From contig CAMMLF010000044.1 of assembly GCA_946497585.1 (NCBI GenBank), forward strand, positions 1 to 12,437: a stretch of 12,437 nt of DNA, in the 5' to 3' direction. Of this stretch, positions 1 to 7,424 are shown piece after piece; the first letter of the stretch is position 1; each line of letters opens with the position of its first letter. Source of the stretch: an uncultured Clostridium sp. Its GTDB lineage: Bacteria > Bacillota > Clostridia > TANB77 > CAG-508. The position numbers were made by a program, and so were the translations under genes. Below the pieces are notes generated by a model. It saw only the letters and a program-made list of their open reading frames with translations. It was not told the origin of the DNA and searched no databases.

Positions 1-8
1 TTTTTTAA

Positions 9-206
9 TTAGTCATTATGTTCATACATAAAGTATCTTATTGACCACAATCCTGATAGTCCCACTATTGCATATATAATTCTACTTACAACACTCATTG
101 TGCCAAATATGCTATCTACTAAGTTAAAACCAAAGAATCCTATAAGCCCCCAGTTGATTGCGCCAATGATGACTAAAACTAAAGCTATTCTGTCAATTAT
201 CTTCAT
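9..206 (-). CDS. DUF378 family small membrane protein
   Basis: A 65-residue protein with two hydrophobic segments (about residues 7-26 and 35-56). It has the INWGLIGFFGFNLVDSIFG signature (residues 17-35) typical of the DUF378 family, small integral membrane proteins of unknown function common in Bacillota. The frame stays open upstream to 266. I chose the ATG at 204-206 because a near-perfect Shine-Dalgarno (AAGGAGGA on the minus strand, 211-218) precedes it at good spacing, and the extra upstream residues are not family-like. It lies 168 bp downstream of the sleB-like gene in the same orientation. No clear terminator lies between them, so it may have its own weak promoter or be read through. 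The stop is only 8 bp from the window edge, so its terminator is not visible. The family assignment is fairly sure; the function is unknown. Confidence 0.85.
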   Translation of the reverse strand: MKIIDRIALVLVIIGAINWGLIGFFGFNLVDSIFGTMSVVSRIIYAIVGLSGLWSIRYFMYEHND

Positions 207-374
207 ATATTCCTCCTTGCACAATATGTTCTTATATTTATTAAGTAAGTATAAAATATAAGCCATATCTATAACTTTTAGTTTTACATTTTTAGTTTAT
301 GCAAATTTTTATTTATTATTCATAATTGAATTATTAAAAATTTCCAATTTTGTTATTCTTAGCTTTTTCAACTC

Positions 375-1061
375 TTACTTACAAAATCTATGCTTACCGA
401 TAGTTACAGTCATCGGTCTTGACCAAATCCATTTATTTGTTGCAGTTGCCGGATTAAAATAATATATTGCTCCATATGTTGGATCCCAACCATTTAAAGC
501 ATCTTGAGTTGCTTTTCTTGCTGTTGCGTCTGGAGTTAAATTTATTTGTCCATCAGAAACACAATCAAATGCTCCTGACTGGTAAACTACTCCTGAAATT
601 GTATTTGGAAATGAACTAGATTTTACCCTATTTAATACAACTGCTGCAACTGCAACTTGTCCAGTATAGCTTTCGCCTCTTGCTTCACCATAAACTACTC
701 TACTCAGTAAATTTAAATTACTAGAACTTACATTACTACTAGATGTTGATGAACTACTAGATGAATTGTATATTCCCATTGCTTGTAAAGTTTTCGTTCC
801 AGCTATTCCGTCAACAGTTAATCCGTTTTTCTTTTGAAAACTTTTTACTGCTGCTAAAGTTGCACTTCCATAAATACCATCAACACTTCCTGAATAATAT
901 CCCCAATTTTTTAATTTTGTTTGAATTTGTCTTACTTCATCTCCTCTTGAACCATACTTTGAAAGTGCTTGAACTTCAGCATTTCTAACTACCACATTAT
1001 AACTTACAAATAGCATTATTGCCAAAATTAATAAAATACCAATTTTTCTTTTAATTTTCAT
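375..1061 (-). CDS. sleB: SleB-like spore cortex-lytic hydrolase (PG-binding + Hydrolase_2)
   Basis: A 228-residue exported cell-wall hydrolase. Residues 1-32 form a basic start plus hydrophobic signal segment. Residues 34-95 are a peptidoglycan_binding_1 domain (GSRGDEVRQIQTKL, then the VDGIYGSAT and VDGIAGTKT pair). Residues 99-115 are a serine-rich linker. Residues 118-228 are a Hydrolase_2/SleB-CwlJ catalytic domain. The motif VVYGEARGE carries the glutamate (E126 here) that matches the proposed catalytic acid of SleB. Family members are lytic transglycosylases acting on muramic-delta-lactam cortex during germination, which implies a spore former. The start is the ATG at 1061, with GAGGAAG seven bases upstream; a TTG at 1076 overlaps that Shine-Dalgarno and is unlikely to be the start. 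I saw no convincing sigma-G promoter. A vegetative hydrolase of the same architecture is possible, so the symbol is by similarity only. Confidence 0.85.
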   Translation of the reverse strand: MKIKRKIGILLILAIMLFVSYNVVVRNAEVQALSKYGSRGDEVRQIQTKLKNWGYYSGSVDGIYGSATLAAVKSFQKKNGLTVDGIAGTKTLQAMGIYNSSSSSSTSSSNVSSSNLNLLSRVVYGEARGESYTGQVAVAAVVLNRVKSSSFPNTISGVVYQSGAFDCVSDGQINLTPDATARKATQDALNGWDPTYGAIYYFNPATATNKWIWSRPMTVTIGKHRFCK

Positions 1062-1162
1062 TTTACGCTTCCTCAAATTAATTTTTATAAAATTTTTTAT
1101 TTAATTTGAAAAACAATTTCATATTATTTAATTATATCGGAAAAATTATTTTCTTATTAAAT

Positions 1163-1205
1163 AAAAAACCTTCTTTGAAATTATTTTTTCCAAAAAAGGT
1201 TTTTT
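1163..1205 (-). terminator. Intrinsic terminator downstream of fhs
   Basis: The arms 1163-1177 and 1191-1205 pair at 14 of 15 positions around a 13-nt loop. The core is CCTT/AAGG and continues into A/T pairs. On the minus strand the hairpin runs into a T tract, as expected for an intrinsic terminator of the leftward fhs transcript. A T tract also follows on the plus strand, so it could work in both directions, but there is no rightward gene to its left. Confidence 0.75.
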
Positions 1206-1227
1206 TATGCAATAATATTTGTATTTA

Positions 1228-1377
1228 AAGCTTCAATATATATTCTAGAGCTTTTAGCGACCTGAGACAGCGTGAGCATTTTAACTATAACTAAGTATAT
1301 CTGTCGAAGTGAGCGTGCAAGCGTTTTCGCGTAAGCGAAACCGTGAGGCAAATGCGGAAGAATATATATTGAAGCTT
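1228..1377. repeat. 150-bp element with 19-bp perfect terminal inverted repeats
   Basis: The left end (1228-1246, AAGCTTCAATATATATTCT) and right end (1359-1377) are exact reverse complements over 19 bp. The AT-rich arms enclose a visibly GC-richer core, unlike the surrounding DNA. The core has a local hairpin at 1325-1340 (TTTCGC, GTAA, GCGAAA; a GNRA-type tetraloop if read on the plus strand). It also has GACAG/CTGTC (1266-1270 with 1301-1305) and GCATTT/AAATGC (1276-1281 with 1350-1355) pairings, plus several GTGAG motifs. It lies 34 bp past the fhs stop and before the terminator, so it is probably transcribed. It could be a MITE/REP-like mobile repeat or a structured RNA. There is no ORF and no exact target-site duplication. 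Confidence 0.6.
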
Positions 1378-1411
1378 ATTTTAAACAATTACTAAAAATT
1401 GTATCAAAATT

Positions 1412-3064
1412 TTAAAAAATTCCTACAATATTGCCATTATCATCAATGTCAATGCTTTCAGCTGCAGGACACTTTGGAAGTCCCGGCATTGTCATTATTT
1501 TTCCCGTTTTTACAACTACAAATTCTGCTCCATTTTTTAACTCTACAGAATTTATATGTATATCAAATGGTTCTTTACAAAGTAAGTTTTTTAGATCATC
1601 TGAAAAAGAATATTGTGTTTTGGCAATGCATACTGGCATATTTTTTGCTAAATTTCTTATTTGTTCGATTTGAGTTTTTGCTTCATCTGAATAAATAACG
1701 TTTCTTGCGCCATATATTTCTTTTGCAACTTTTTCTATTTTTTCTTCTAAGCTTAAGTTTAATTCATAAATTGGTTTAAAGTTTTTAGATTCTTCACAAA
1801 TTTTTACAACTTTTTCTGCTAAATCTTTTGCACCTTCTCCGCCTTTTGCCCAATTTTCTAACAAACTAAACTCTACTTTTCCTTCAAGCCCATTTTGCAA
1901 GATTTCTATTTCTTTTTCTGTATCTGATGTAAATTTATTTATTGCTACAATTGGATTTAACCCATATTTTTTTATATTTTCTACATGTTTTAATAAATTA
2001 TGTATTCCTTCTTTTAGCGCTTCTTCATTTTCATTATTTACTTCATCTTTAGCTACTCCACCATGATATTTTAATGCTCTTAATGTTGCTACAATAACTA
2101 CTGCATCTGGTGAAATGCCCATTTGTCTGCATTTTATATCCAAGAATTTTTCTGCCCCTAAATCTGCTCCAAATCCCGCTTCTGTAACTGTATAATCTGC
2201 AAGTTTCATAGCCATTTTTGTTGCTAAAACGCTATTGCATCCATGTGCAATATTTGCAAATGGTCCTCCATGAATTATTGCTGGGTTATTTTCTAAAGTT
2301 TGTACAATATTTGGATTTAGCGCATCTTTTAACAATACAGTAAGGCTTCCTTCTGCTTTTAAATCATGGCAGTATATAGGATTTCCTTCTTTATTATATC
2401 CAACTATTATATTTCCTAATCTTCTTTTTAAATCTTTTAAAGATGTCGCTAAGCAAAATATTGCCATTATTTCTGATGCAACTGATATATCAAAATGATC
2501 TTCTCTTGGAGTCATATTTTTTTCTCCTGAAAGCCCTATTTCAACTGTTCTTAAAGCTCTATCATTTAAATCAATGCATCTTTTCCATACTACTTTATCA
2601 AAACCTAATTCATTGCCTTGGAAAATGTGATTATCTGTTATTGCGCTTAATAAATTATTTGCTGAGGTTATTGCATGTATATCTCCAGTAAAATGAAGGT
2701 TTATATCTTCCATTGGTGCTACCTGTGAATGTCCACCACCTGTTGCTCCACCTTTTATGCCAAATACTGGTCCAAGTGATGGTTCTCTTAATGCAAGAAT
2801 TGCTTTTTTGTCAATTTTATTTAATCCATCTGCTAATCCAATTGAAGTAGTTGTTTTTCCTTCTCCTAGTGGAGTTGGATTAATTGCTGTAACTAATATT
2901 AGTTTGCCATCTTTTTTATCCTTTAATTCTTCTAAATAGTTTAAGGAAATTTTTGCTTTGTACTTTCCTATTGGCTCTACTTCACTTTCTGGAATATTAA
3001 GCTTATCTGTAATTTCCTTTATATTTTTTAATTTTGCACTTCTTGCAATTTCAATATCTTTCAT
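1412..3064 (-). CDS. fhs: Formate-tetrahydrofolate ligase
   Basis: A 550-residue cytosolic enzyme, close to the usual length of about 555. It performs the ATP-dependent joining of formate to tetrahydrofolate, giving 10-formyl-THF for purine synthesis and, in acetogens, the methyl branch of the Wood-Ljungdahl pathway. The family P-loop TPLGEGKTT lies at residues 64-72. The conserved GPVFGIKGGATGGG block lies at 98-111, and colinear family sequence continues to the C terminus. The ATG at 3062-3064 follows GAGGTGAT at good spacing. The gene is 161 bp downstream of the DUF212 gene, with no terminator between them, so read-through is possible alongside a likely own promoter. Its mRNA includes the 150-bp repeat element before the terminator at 1163-1205. 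No other folate gene is in view, so acetogenesis cannot be inferred. Confidence 0.97.
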   Translation of the reverse strand: MKDIEIARSAKLKNIKEITDKLNIPESEVEPIGKYKAKISLNYLEELKDKKDGKLILVTAINPTPLGEGKTTTSIGLADGLNKIDKKAILALREPSLGPVFGIKGGATGGGHSQVAPMEDINLHFTGDIHAITSANNLLSAITDNHIFQGNELGFDKVVWKRCIDLNDRALRTVEIGLSGEKNMTPREDHFDISVASEIMAIFCLATSLKDLKRRLGNIIVGYNKEGNPIYCHDLKAEGSLTVLLKDALNPNIVQTLENNPAIIHGGPFANIAHGCNSVLATKMAMKLADYTVTEAGFGADLGAEKFLDIKCRQMGISPDAVVIVATLRALKYHGGVAKDEVNNENEEALKEGIHNLLKHVENIKKYGLNPIVAINKFTSDTEKEIEILQNGLEGKVEFSLLENWAKGGEGAKDLAEKVVKICEESKNFKPIYELNLSLEEKIEKVAKEIYGARNVIYSDEAKTQIEQIRNLAKNMPVCIAKTQYSFSDDLKNLLCKEPFDIHINSVELKNGAEFVVVKTGKIMTMPGLPKCPAAESIDIDDNGNIVGIF

Positions 3065-3118
3065 TTAATCACCTCGCATTTTTTAATATAGCTGTTACTA
3101 TTGTCGCTTAAAAAAAAT

Positions 3119-3149
3119 AATATAAGCTGTGAACAGTAACATATATCAA
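3119..3149 (-). promoter_or_regulatory. Possible fhs promoter
   Basis: On the minus strand TTGATA (3144-3149) is followed after 18-19 bp by TTATAT/TATATT (3119-3125). The spacing is slightly long and the region is AT-rich, so this is a weak prediction. About 20 bp downstream there is an imperfect direct repeat (ACAGCTTATATTA, then ACAGCTATATTA closer to the gene). I saw no THF or other known riboswitch in this 161-bp leader. Confidence 0.3.
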
Positions 3150-3225
3150 AATCATCCTTAACTTTATCACATTTTTAGTTGTAATTGTCTTTAATAGTAT
3201 TAAATTTTAATTAAATCTTATATAA

Positions 3226-3654
3226 TTAAAAAATCAATCCTGCAACTAACCCAATCAATGCTCCTGCTGCAACTTGTACAGGTGTGTGTCCTGTTTTTTC
3301 TTGTAAATATTCTGCTGGCGTCATATCCTTTACCTCTTTTACTACTTTGTTTAATATATGTGCTTGCTCTCCAACAGCTCTTCTTACTCCTGCCGCATCA
3401 TACATTGTAATAAATGCAAATAGCACACTTAGTGCAAATATAGGCTCATCAACACCTATATGTTTTCCTATTAAAGTCGCAAGTGCCACTACAACCGCTG
3501 AATGTGAACTAGGCATTCCACCTGCTCCCATAAATCTTTTAATATTCCATTTACCTTCTGTAAAATATTCATATAAAACTTTAAACATTTGTATTCCAAA
3601 CCATAAAACAAATGGTATTATTAAATATTTGTATTGATTGAAAAAATTTATCAT
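3226..3654 (-). CDS. Divergent PAP2 (DUF212) family membrane protein
   Basis: A 142-residue integral membrane protein of the divergent PAP2/DUF212 family, relatives of acid phosphatase/vanadium peroxidase-like phosphatases. Visible blocks are GAGGMPSSHSA (43-53), YDAAGVRRAVGEQA (85-98) and GHTPVQV (122-128), at the positions of the family's conserved serine/histidine/arginine motifs. Hydrophobic segments lie at about 9-29, 53-66, 71-86 and 125-142. The substrate is unknown; relatives are often linked to isoprenoid/undecaprenyl or lipid phosphate metabolism, which is inference here. The ATG at 3652-3654 lies 20 bp after the xseB stop and has AAAGG upstream, so it belongs to the xse transcription unit. 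In many Clostridia, as I recall, a DUF212 gene sits near xseB but with ispA and dxs nearby; those two are absent here. Confidence 0.88.
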   Translation of the reverse strand: MINFFNQYKYLIIPFVLWFGIQMFKVLYEYFTEGKWNIKRFMGAGGMPSSHSAVVVALATLIGKHIGVDEPIFALSVLFAFITMYDAAGVRRAVGEQAHILNKVVKEVKDMTPAEYLQEKTGHTPVQVAAGALIGLVAGLIF

Positions 3655-3674
3655 AATGTTACCTTTCTAAAAAA

Positions 3675-3896
3675 TTATTCCGCCTTGTTTACATCAAAGT
3701 CTTTTTCTTCCCCATTAACAAGAATAGTAATTTTCTTTTCCGCTTCTTCTAAAATTTTATTACATTTTTGAGATAATTTCATTCCTTCTTCAAACTTCTT
3801 CACAGAAGTATCTAAATCTAAATTATCATTTTCTAATTCATTTGCAATGGTTTCCAATTTTTGCATTGCTTGTTCAAATGTTAATTCTTCTCCCAT
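3675..3896 (-). CDS. xseB: Exodeoxyribonuclease VII small subunit
   Basis: A 73-residue acidic helical protein of the XseB family, which has a usual length of about 60-80. The sequence runs TFEQAMQKLETIANELENDNLDLD and then the FEEGMKLSQKCNKILEEAEKKI helix, the family's two-helix core. Several small subunits bind the XseA helical region to form exonuclease VII, which degrades single-stranded DNA to short oligonucleotides from both ends. It starts 14 bp after the xseA stop, and its Shine-Dalgarno (AAAGGAA) lies in that gap. The translation-start region (GAAAGGAATTTTAAAATG) is almost identical to that of xseA, which suggests matched translation of the two subunits. Confidence 0.95.
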   Translation of the reverse strand: MGEELTFEQAMQKLETIANELENDNLDLDTSVKKFEEGMKLSQKCNKILEEAEKKITILVNGEEKDFDVNKAE

Positions 3897-3910
3897 TTTA
3901 AAATTCCTTT

Positions 3911-5134
3911 CTATAAATAAGTTTCAGTTAATTGGCTAGAAATCTTTTCCACTACCTTTGCTTTTAATTTTCCATCAATTAACCTTAGTTCTAGTTCATC
4001 ATTTATATTTACATCTTCTATTTTTGCCACTACTTTTCCATCTTTTTCAGCTATGCTATATCCTCGGGTTAAAGTTTTTAATGGGCTTAGCGCATCCAAC
4101 TTAGCAATAAGCTTAACAGCATCTGCCTTTGATTTTGTAACTTTATTGTTTATGCTATTTTGTATTGATTTTACTAGCATATCTAAGCTAATAGATTTTT
4201 CATTTATTTTTTGCAAAGGCTCTTTAAATACTCTTCTTGTCATACATTTTTCATATCTTAATTTCATAAGTTCAAGTCTTCTTTTTAAAGCTACTCTATA
4301 TCTGTTTTGGTATGTACTTATTGTATAAATTACATCTGCAATATTAGGTACTGCAAGTTCAGCTGCCGCAGATGGTGTTGGCGCTCTTAAATCTGCCACA
4401 AAATCTGCTATTGTAAAATCTGTTTCATGCCCTACTGCTGAAATAATAGGTAATTTTGAATCATATATGGCCCTTGCAACAATTTCTTCATTGAATGGCC
4501 ATAAATCTTCTAGTGATCCTCCACCTCTACCTATTATAAGTACATCTGCTAAGTTTTCGTCGTTCATTTTTTTTATGCTGTCCGCTATTTGCTGACTGGC
4601 TCCTGGTCCTTGCACTGGAACCGGTAAAAGTCTTATATGTACATTTGGATTTCTCCTAGTTGATACATTTATTATATCTCTTATAACCGCACCTGTAGAT
4701 GAAGTAAGTACCCCTATTGTTTTTGGAAACATTGGTATTGGCTTTTTGTGAGACTTATCAAATAAGCCTTCTTTTTCTAATTTTGCCTTCAACTTTTGAT
4801 ATTCTTCATACAATGTTCCCATTCCTTCTTGTCTCATTGCCCTGCAATATATTTGATAAACTCCATCTCTTTCAAATACCGATACACTTCCTAAGACAAG
4901 AACTTTCATGCCGTCTTTTGGCATAAATTGTAGATGTGGTGTGTAACTTTTAAACATTATACATTTAATAAGTGAGTTTTCATCTTTTAATGTAAAATAC
5001 ATATGTCCTGTATAATGTAACTTAAAATTTGAAATCTCACCTTTAACATACACATTATTTAAAAATTCATCACCATCAACCTTTTCTTTTATGTATCTAT
5101 TTAACTCTTGAACTGTGATTGGTTTGATGTCCAT
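3911..5134 (-). CDS. xseA: Exodeoxyribonuclease VII large subunit
   Basis: A 407-residue large subunit, in the normal range for XseA. Residues 1-100 form the N-terminal OB-fold that binds ssDNA (KGEISNFKLHYTGHMYFTLKD at 31-51). The catalytic Exonuc_VII_L domain follows, with KTIGVLTSSTGAVIRD (138-153), GRGGGSLEDLWPFNEE (202-217), GHETDFTIAD (235-244) and APTPSAAAE (251-259), all family hallmarks. A long helical region from about 275 to 350 binds the small subunits, and the end is a short beta tail with TRGYS. The ATG at 5132-5134 has AAAGGAA upstream. It is separated from nusB by 112 bp with no clear terminator, and from xseB by 14 bp. Nothing looks damaged. Confidence 0.97.
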   Translation of the reverse strand: MDIKPITVQELNRYIKEKVDGDEFLNNVYVKGEISNFKLHYTGHMYFTLKDENSLIKCIMFKSYTPHLQFMPKDGMKVLVLGSVSVFERDGVYQIYCRAMRQEGMGTLYEEYQKLKAKLEKEGLFDKSHKKPIPMFPKTIGVLTSSTGAVIRDIINVSTRRNPNVHIRLLPVPVQGPGASQQIADSIKKMNDENLADVLIIGRGGGSLEDLWPFNEEIVARAIYDSKLPIISAVGHETDFTIADFVADLRAPTPSAAAELAVPNIADVIYTISTYQNRYRVALKRRLELMKLRYEKCMTRRVFKEPLQKINEKSISLDMLVKSIQNSINNKVTKSKADAVKLIAKLDALSPLKTLTRGYSIAEKDGKVVAKIEDVNINDELELRLIDGKLKAKVVEKISSQLTETYL

Positions 5135-5246
5135 TTTAAATTCCTTTCACTATTCGGTTTGCTTTTGATAAAAATATTTTTACCTTGACGACAATTTGCA
5201 CCAAATAAAATTCATATTTAAAATTAAATTTTATTATTCTTTAAAA

Positions 5247-5657
5247 TCAAACTTCACTCTTCTTTACTATGCTTGCCAATACACCATTTACAAATGATTT
5301 AGAATTATCATCTCCATATTTTTTAGCTAATTCTACAACTTCATTTATAACAACTTTATATGGCAATTTAGAATACTCTATTTCATATATTCCTAGTTTT
5401 AGCAGTGTTAAATCAATTTTAGAAATTCTTGTTATATCCCAGTCTGATTTTATATTTTCAGATATAGCTTTTTCTATTTCGCTATTGTTATTATTTGTTC
5501 CTATTATTATGTCTCTTATATAGTCTACAGCATCTTTATCATCAATATTATTTTCTTCAAAAAACAACTCTAATTGCTCTTCTAAATCTTTTTCTTCTAT
5601 TAATTGTAAACTATATAATAATCTAAAAGCTTGTTCTCTTGCCTCTGTACGTTTCAT
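5247..5657 (-). CDS. nusB: Transcription antitermination factor NusB
   Basis: A 136-residue all-alpha protein with the NusB start MKRTEAREQAFRLLYSLQ. The conserved C-terminal half has SKIDLTLLKLGIYEIEY, PYKVVINEVVELAKKYGDDNSKSFVNGVL. NusB pairs with NusE (ribosomal protein S10) on boxA RNA, suppressing termination in rRNA operons. Length and colinearity are normal. The Shine-Dalgarno is weak (GGAAC about 9 bp upstream). The gene lies 71 bp after the DUF2273 gene in the same orientation. The asp23-amaP-DUF2273-nusB-xseA-xseB order is common in Clostridia, which supports the assignment and suggests one operon. Confidence 0.95.
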   Translation of the reverse strand: MKRTEAREQAFRLLYSLQLIEEKDLEEQLELFFEENNIDDKDAVDYIRDIIIGTNNNNSEIEKAISENIKSDWDITRISKIDLTLLKLGIYEIEYSKLPYKVVINEVVELAKKYGDDNSKSFVNGVLASIVKKSEV

Positions 5658-5728
5658 TTAATTGTTCCATTTCTTGCAAAAATTTAGGTTTTTAAGGTTA
5701 CCTATAAACCATTTATAAGCATTAAAAA

Positions 5729-5932
5729 TTACATCTTGTCAATTAATTTTCTCAACTTTTCTTTTACCTTGTCCTTATTATGTTGAAAATAATTTCCTGC
5801 CCATATTCCCATACCAACAAGAACTAGTCCTATAACTAATCTGTACATATCTGTGCAAGCAATAATTAAAGCTATTATTCCACCTAAAACTGCTCCCCAG
5901 TAATTTGTCATAAATTTTTTAAAATCGTCCAT
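5729..5932 (-). CDS. DUF2273 small integral membrane protein
   Basis: A 67-residue protein with two membrane segments (about 11-28 and 31-47, including GAVLGGIIALIIAC and LVIGLVLVGMGIWAGNYF) and a lysine-rich cytosolic tail. It fits the DUF2273 family, whose genes habitually accompany asp23 and amaP. Its role is not established; by context it may help hold the Asp23 layer at the membrane (inference). The ATG at 5930-5932 is preceded by GGAGGTG at ideal spacing, the strongest Shine-Dalgarno of the cluster. A small stem-loop (5967-5985) lies just upstream, directly after the amaP stop codon. Confidence 0.88.
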   Translation of the reverse strand: MDDFKKFMTNYWGAVLGGIIALIIACTDMYRLVIGLVLVGMGIWAGNYFQHNKDKVKEKLRKLIDKM

Positions 5933-5966
5933 TTTGCACCTCCAAATTAAAATTGCACATTAAATC

Positions 5967-5985
5967 TTTTAGCATCACGCTAAAA
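5967..5985 (-). other. Intercistronic stem-loop after amaP
   Basis: A perfect 7-bp stem (TTTTAGC/GCTAAAA) with a 5-nt loop begins at the base right after the amaP TGA stop. On the minus strand it is followed by GATTTAA rather than a strong T tract. It is therefore more likely an mRNA-stabilising or processing hairpin, or a leaky attenuator, than a full terminator. Confidence 0.4.
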
Positions 5986-6612
5986 TCAAACAGCCATTTT
6001 TAGCCGATTAAAATTATTTTTTGATGTACTAGTTGCCTCTACTTTTTTCTCTTCTTTTGTTGGTACTTCTTCTCTTTCCACATCATTTACTTTGATATTT
6101 ATTTCTTTTATTTCTAAATCAGTGGCCTTTTTAACATTTTCTTTAATATTGTTTTGTAATTTTGTAGACACATCTTTTATAATTGTTTCTTTGTTTACAT
6201 TAATTTCTAGATTAACATATACATCATTATTTTGATCCAATGCAATTTGTACATCTTCTGCTTCTACATTTTTAAAATCATCCACTGTACCATTTACAAG
6301 ATTTTTTATAGTACCTTTTGTAATTAGTAGCTTACCATTGTCGTTTTGAAGTAAAATTCCTTCTTCATCATCTTCTTTTACTGATCGTCTTTCATAACTT
6401 GGAAAGAATAAACATTTTATAGAAAGAAGAACTAAAACTACACATACTCCAATAGTAATATACATTCCATTTTGTGAGGCTACAGCATTTGTTAATGCTA
6501 CTGTAATTATTGATACATCAATCCATCCAAAAGCAATTAAACACACTAAAATTGATAGTATCAACGTTATTAGTGAAAATATAGCTAAACCTAGCTTGTC
6601 CAAAAATTTCAT
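5986..6612 (-). CDS. amaP: Alkaline shock response membrane anchor protein AmaP
   Basis: A 208-residue AmaP-like protein. It has two N-terminal membrane segments (about 8-30 and 49-70) joined by a short loop. A cytosolic domain of about 85-180 resembles an Asp23-type fold (LLITKGTIKNLV, VYVNLEINVNKE, LEIKEINIKVNDV). The C-terminal tail is charged (EEVPTKEEKKVEA). In Staphylococcus AmaP anchors Asp23 to the membrane; the same role is inferred here from the adjacent asp23. The ATG at 6610-6612 follows AAAGGAGC at good spacing. The gene is 106 bp downstream of asp23, with a hairpin in the gap, and 53 bp upstream of DUF2273. Confidence 0.88.
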   Translation of the reverse strand: MKFLDKLGLAIFSLITLILSILVCLIAFGWIDVSIITVALTNAVASQNGMYITIGVCVVLVLLSIKCLFFPSYERRSVKEDDEEGILLQNDNGKLLITKGTIKNLVNGTVDDFKNVEAEDVQIALDQNNDVYVNLEINVNKETIIKDVSTKLQNNIKENVKKATDLEIKEINIKVNDVEREEVPTKEEKKVEATSTSKNNFNRLKMAV

Positions 6613-6637
6613 ATTTTGCTCCTTTTCTAGTTTTAAT

Positions 6638-6665
6638 ACTTGTCTGTTTTAAGTTTTAGACAAGT
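6638..6665 (-). other. Intercistronic stem-loop between asp23 and amaP
   Basis: Perfect 8-bp arms (ACTTGTCT, 6638-6645, and AGACAAGT, 6658-6665) enclose a 12-nt loop. No T tract follows on the minus strand. It lies about 25 nt before the amaP start, in a 106-bp gap. It may set the relative stability of the asp23 and amaP portions of the mRNA, or be a partial attenuator. Confidence 0.4.
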
Positions 6666-6718
6666 TTATAAAAACTGTTTTAATAATTTTTAAATAAGCA
6701 TTTTTAATTATATTAAAA

Positions 6719-7195
6719 CTATTTTTTCTTAGTTTCTTTTTTTGGCTCTTCTACTTTTTCTTCAGCTTTAGATTCTTCTTGTTTTTTATCTTCTAATTGA
6801 ACTGTGCTAACACCTTGAACGTGAACATTTACTTCAAGCACATTAAGACCTGTCATATTTTCAACAGATTTTTTTACTCTTTTTTGGATTTCAAAAGCTA
6901 CATCTGGAATTCTTGCTCCGTATTCAACAATAATGTTAACATCTATTCTTGTTTCTTTATTATCTAAGATTTCAACTTTTATACCTTTTGCTAAATTCTT
7001 TTTTCCACTTAAAACTTCTGAAATGCCTCCTGCAAATCCACCTGCCATTTCAGCAACTCCTGAAACTTCTGATGCAGCCATACCAGCTATTACAGCAACA
7101 ACATCATCAGATATTTCTATATTATTTTCTCCTTCATTTAAAACTACTTCCTCTTCATTTTCTACCTTTTTTGTTTGTTTCTTTTCTTCACTCAT
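6719..7195 (-). CDS. asp23: Asp23/Gls24 family envelope stress protein
   Basis: A 158-residue protein with an acidic/lysine-rich head (1-20) and an Asp23 domain of about 24-125. The domain shows NNIEISDDVVAVIAGMAASE, VSGVAEMAGGF, and the alternating strands KVEILDNKETRIDVNIIVEYG and VNVHVQGV. The tail is highly charged and rich in K and E (130-158). Asp23 proteins form an abundant layer under the membrane, tethered by AmaP, and respond to cell-wall or alkaline stress; here this is by homology. The start is the ATG at 7193-7195, with AGGTAGGA upstream. An upstream TTG at 7246 would place that ribosome-binding site inside the coding region. It heads the leftward cluster and has a good promoter about 100 nt upstream. 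Confidence 0.92.
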   Translation of the reverse strand: MSEEKKQTKKVENEEEVVLNEGENNIEISDDVVAVIAGMAASEVSGVAEMAGGFAGGISEVLSGKKNLAKGIKVEILDNKETRIDVNIIVEYGARIPDVAFEIQKRVKKSVENMTGLNVLEVNVHVQGVSTVQLEDKKQEESKAEEKVEEPKKETKKK

Positions 7196-7300
7196 ATTGA
7201 TTCCTACCTTTCTTTTATATTTATTTACGAAAGATTTTTCTTTCAACTACATTTATGGTTACCCTAAAATGTAAAAACTCCCTTATCTATGTATATTCTA

Positions 7301-7329
7301 AGTATATCAATATATGCTTAAATTTACAA
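7301..7329 (-). promoter_or_regulatory. Promoter of asp23
   Basis: On the minus strand TTGTAA (7324-7329) is followed by a 17-bp spacer and TATACT (7301-7306). TG lies one base before the -10, so this is a sigma-A promoter with an extended -10. The predicted start is near 7294, giving a 5' leader of about 100 nt before the asp23 ATG. Confidence 0.6.
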
Positions 7330-7424
7330 GACTTTAGCATGAAAAATTTATTATTATTTTCTTAATTCTCAAGTAATTTATTTTGATTTAGCCTCAAAAT
7401 AGCAAAATATTTTTTTAATTTTAC

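Larger units (their letters stand above)
1062..1411. other. Intergenic region between fhs and the sleB-like gene
   Basis: This 350-bp stretch has no gene. From right to left it holds the end of the fhs transcript with a 150-bp inverted-repeat-bounded element (1228-1377), a strong hairpin terminator (1163-1205), and the upstream region of the sleB-like gene. The last part contains a TATAAT-like hexamer (minus strand, 1131-1136) but no credible -35 at 16-18 bp, so I do not call a promoter. Confidence 0.7.

Noticed and set aside
3065..3225. A THF or other riboswitch in the fhs leader
   Set aside because: The leader is short and AT-rich, with only imperfect short repeats. I could not find a known riboswitch core or a terminator/antiterminator pair.
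7196..7246. An upstream TTG start for asp23 (and likewise 1076 for the sleB-like gene and 266 for DUF378)
   Set aside because: In each case the good Shine-Dalgarno lies between the upstream start and the internal ATG, and the added residues are not family-like.
761..7274. Plus-strand open frames within sleB, fhs, DUF212, xseA, nusB and asp23
   Set aside because: They are opposite to well-supported genes, have F/L/I-rich translations typical of antisense frames in AT-rich DNA, and match no family.
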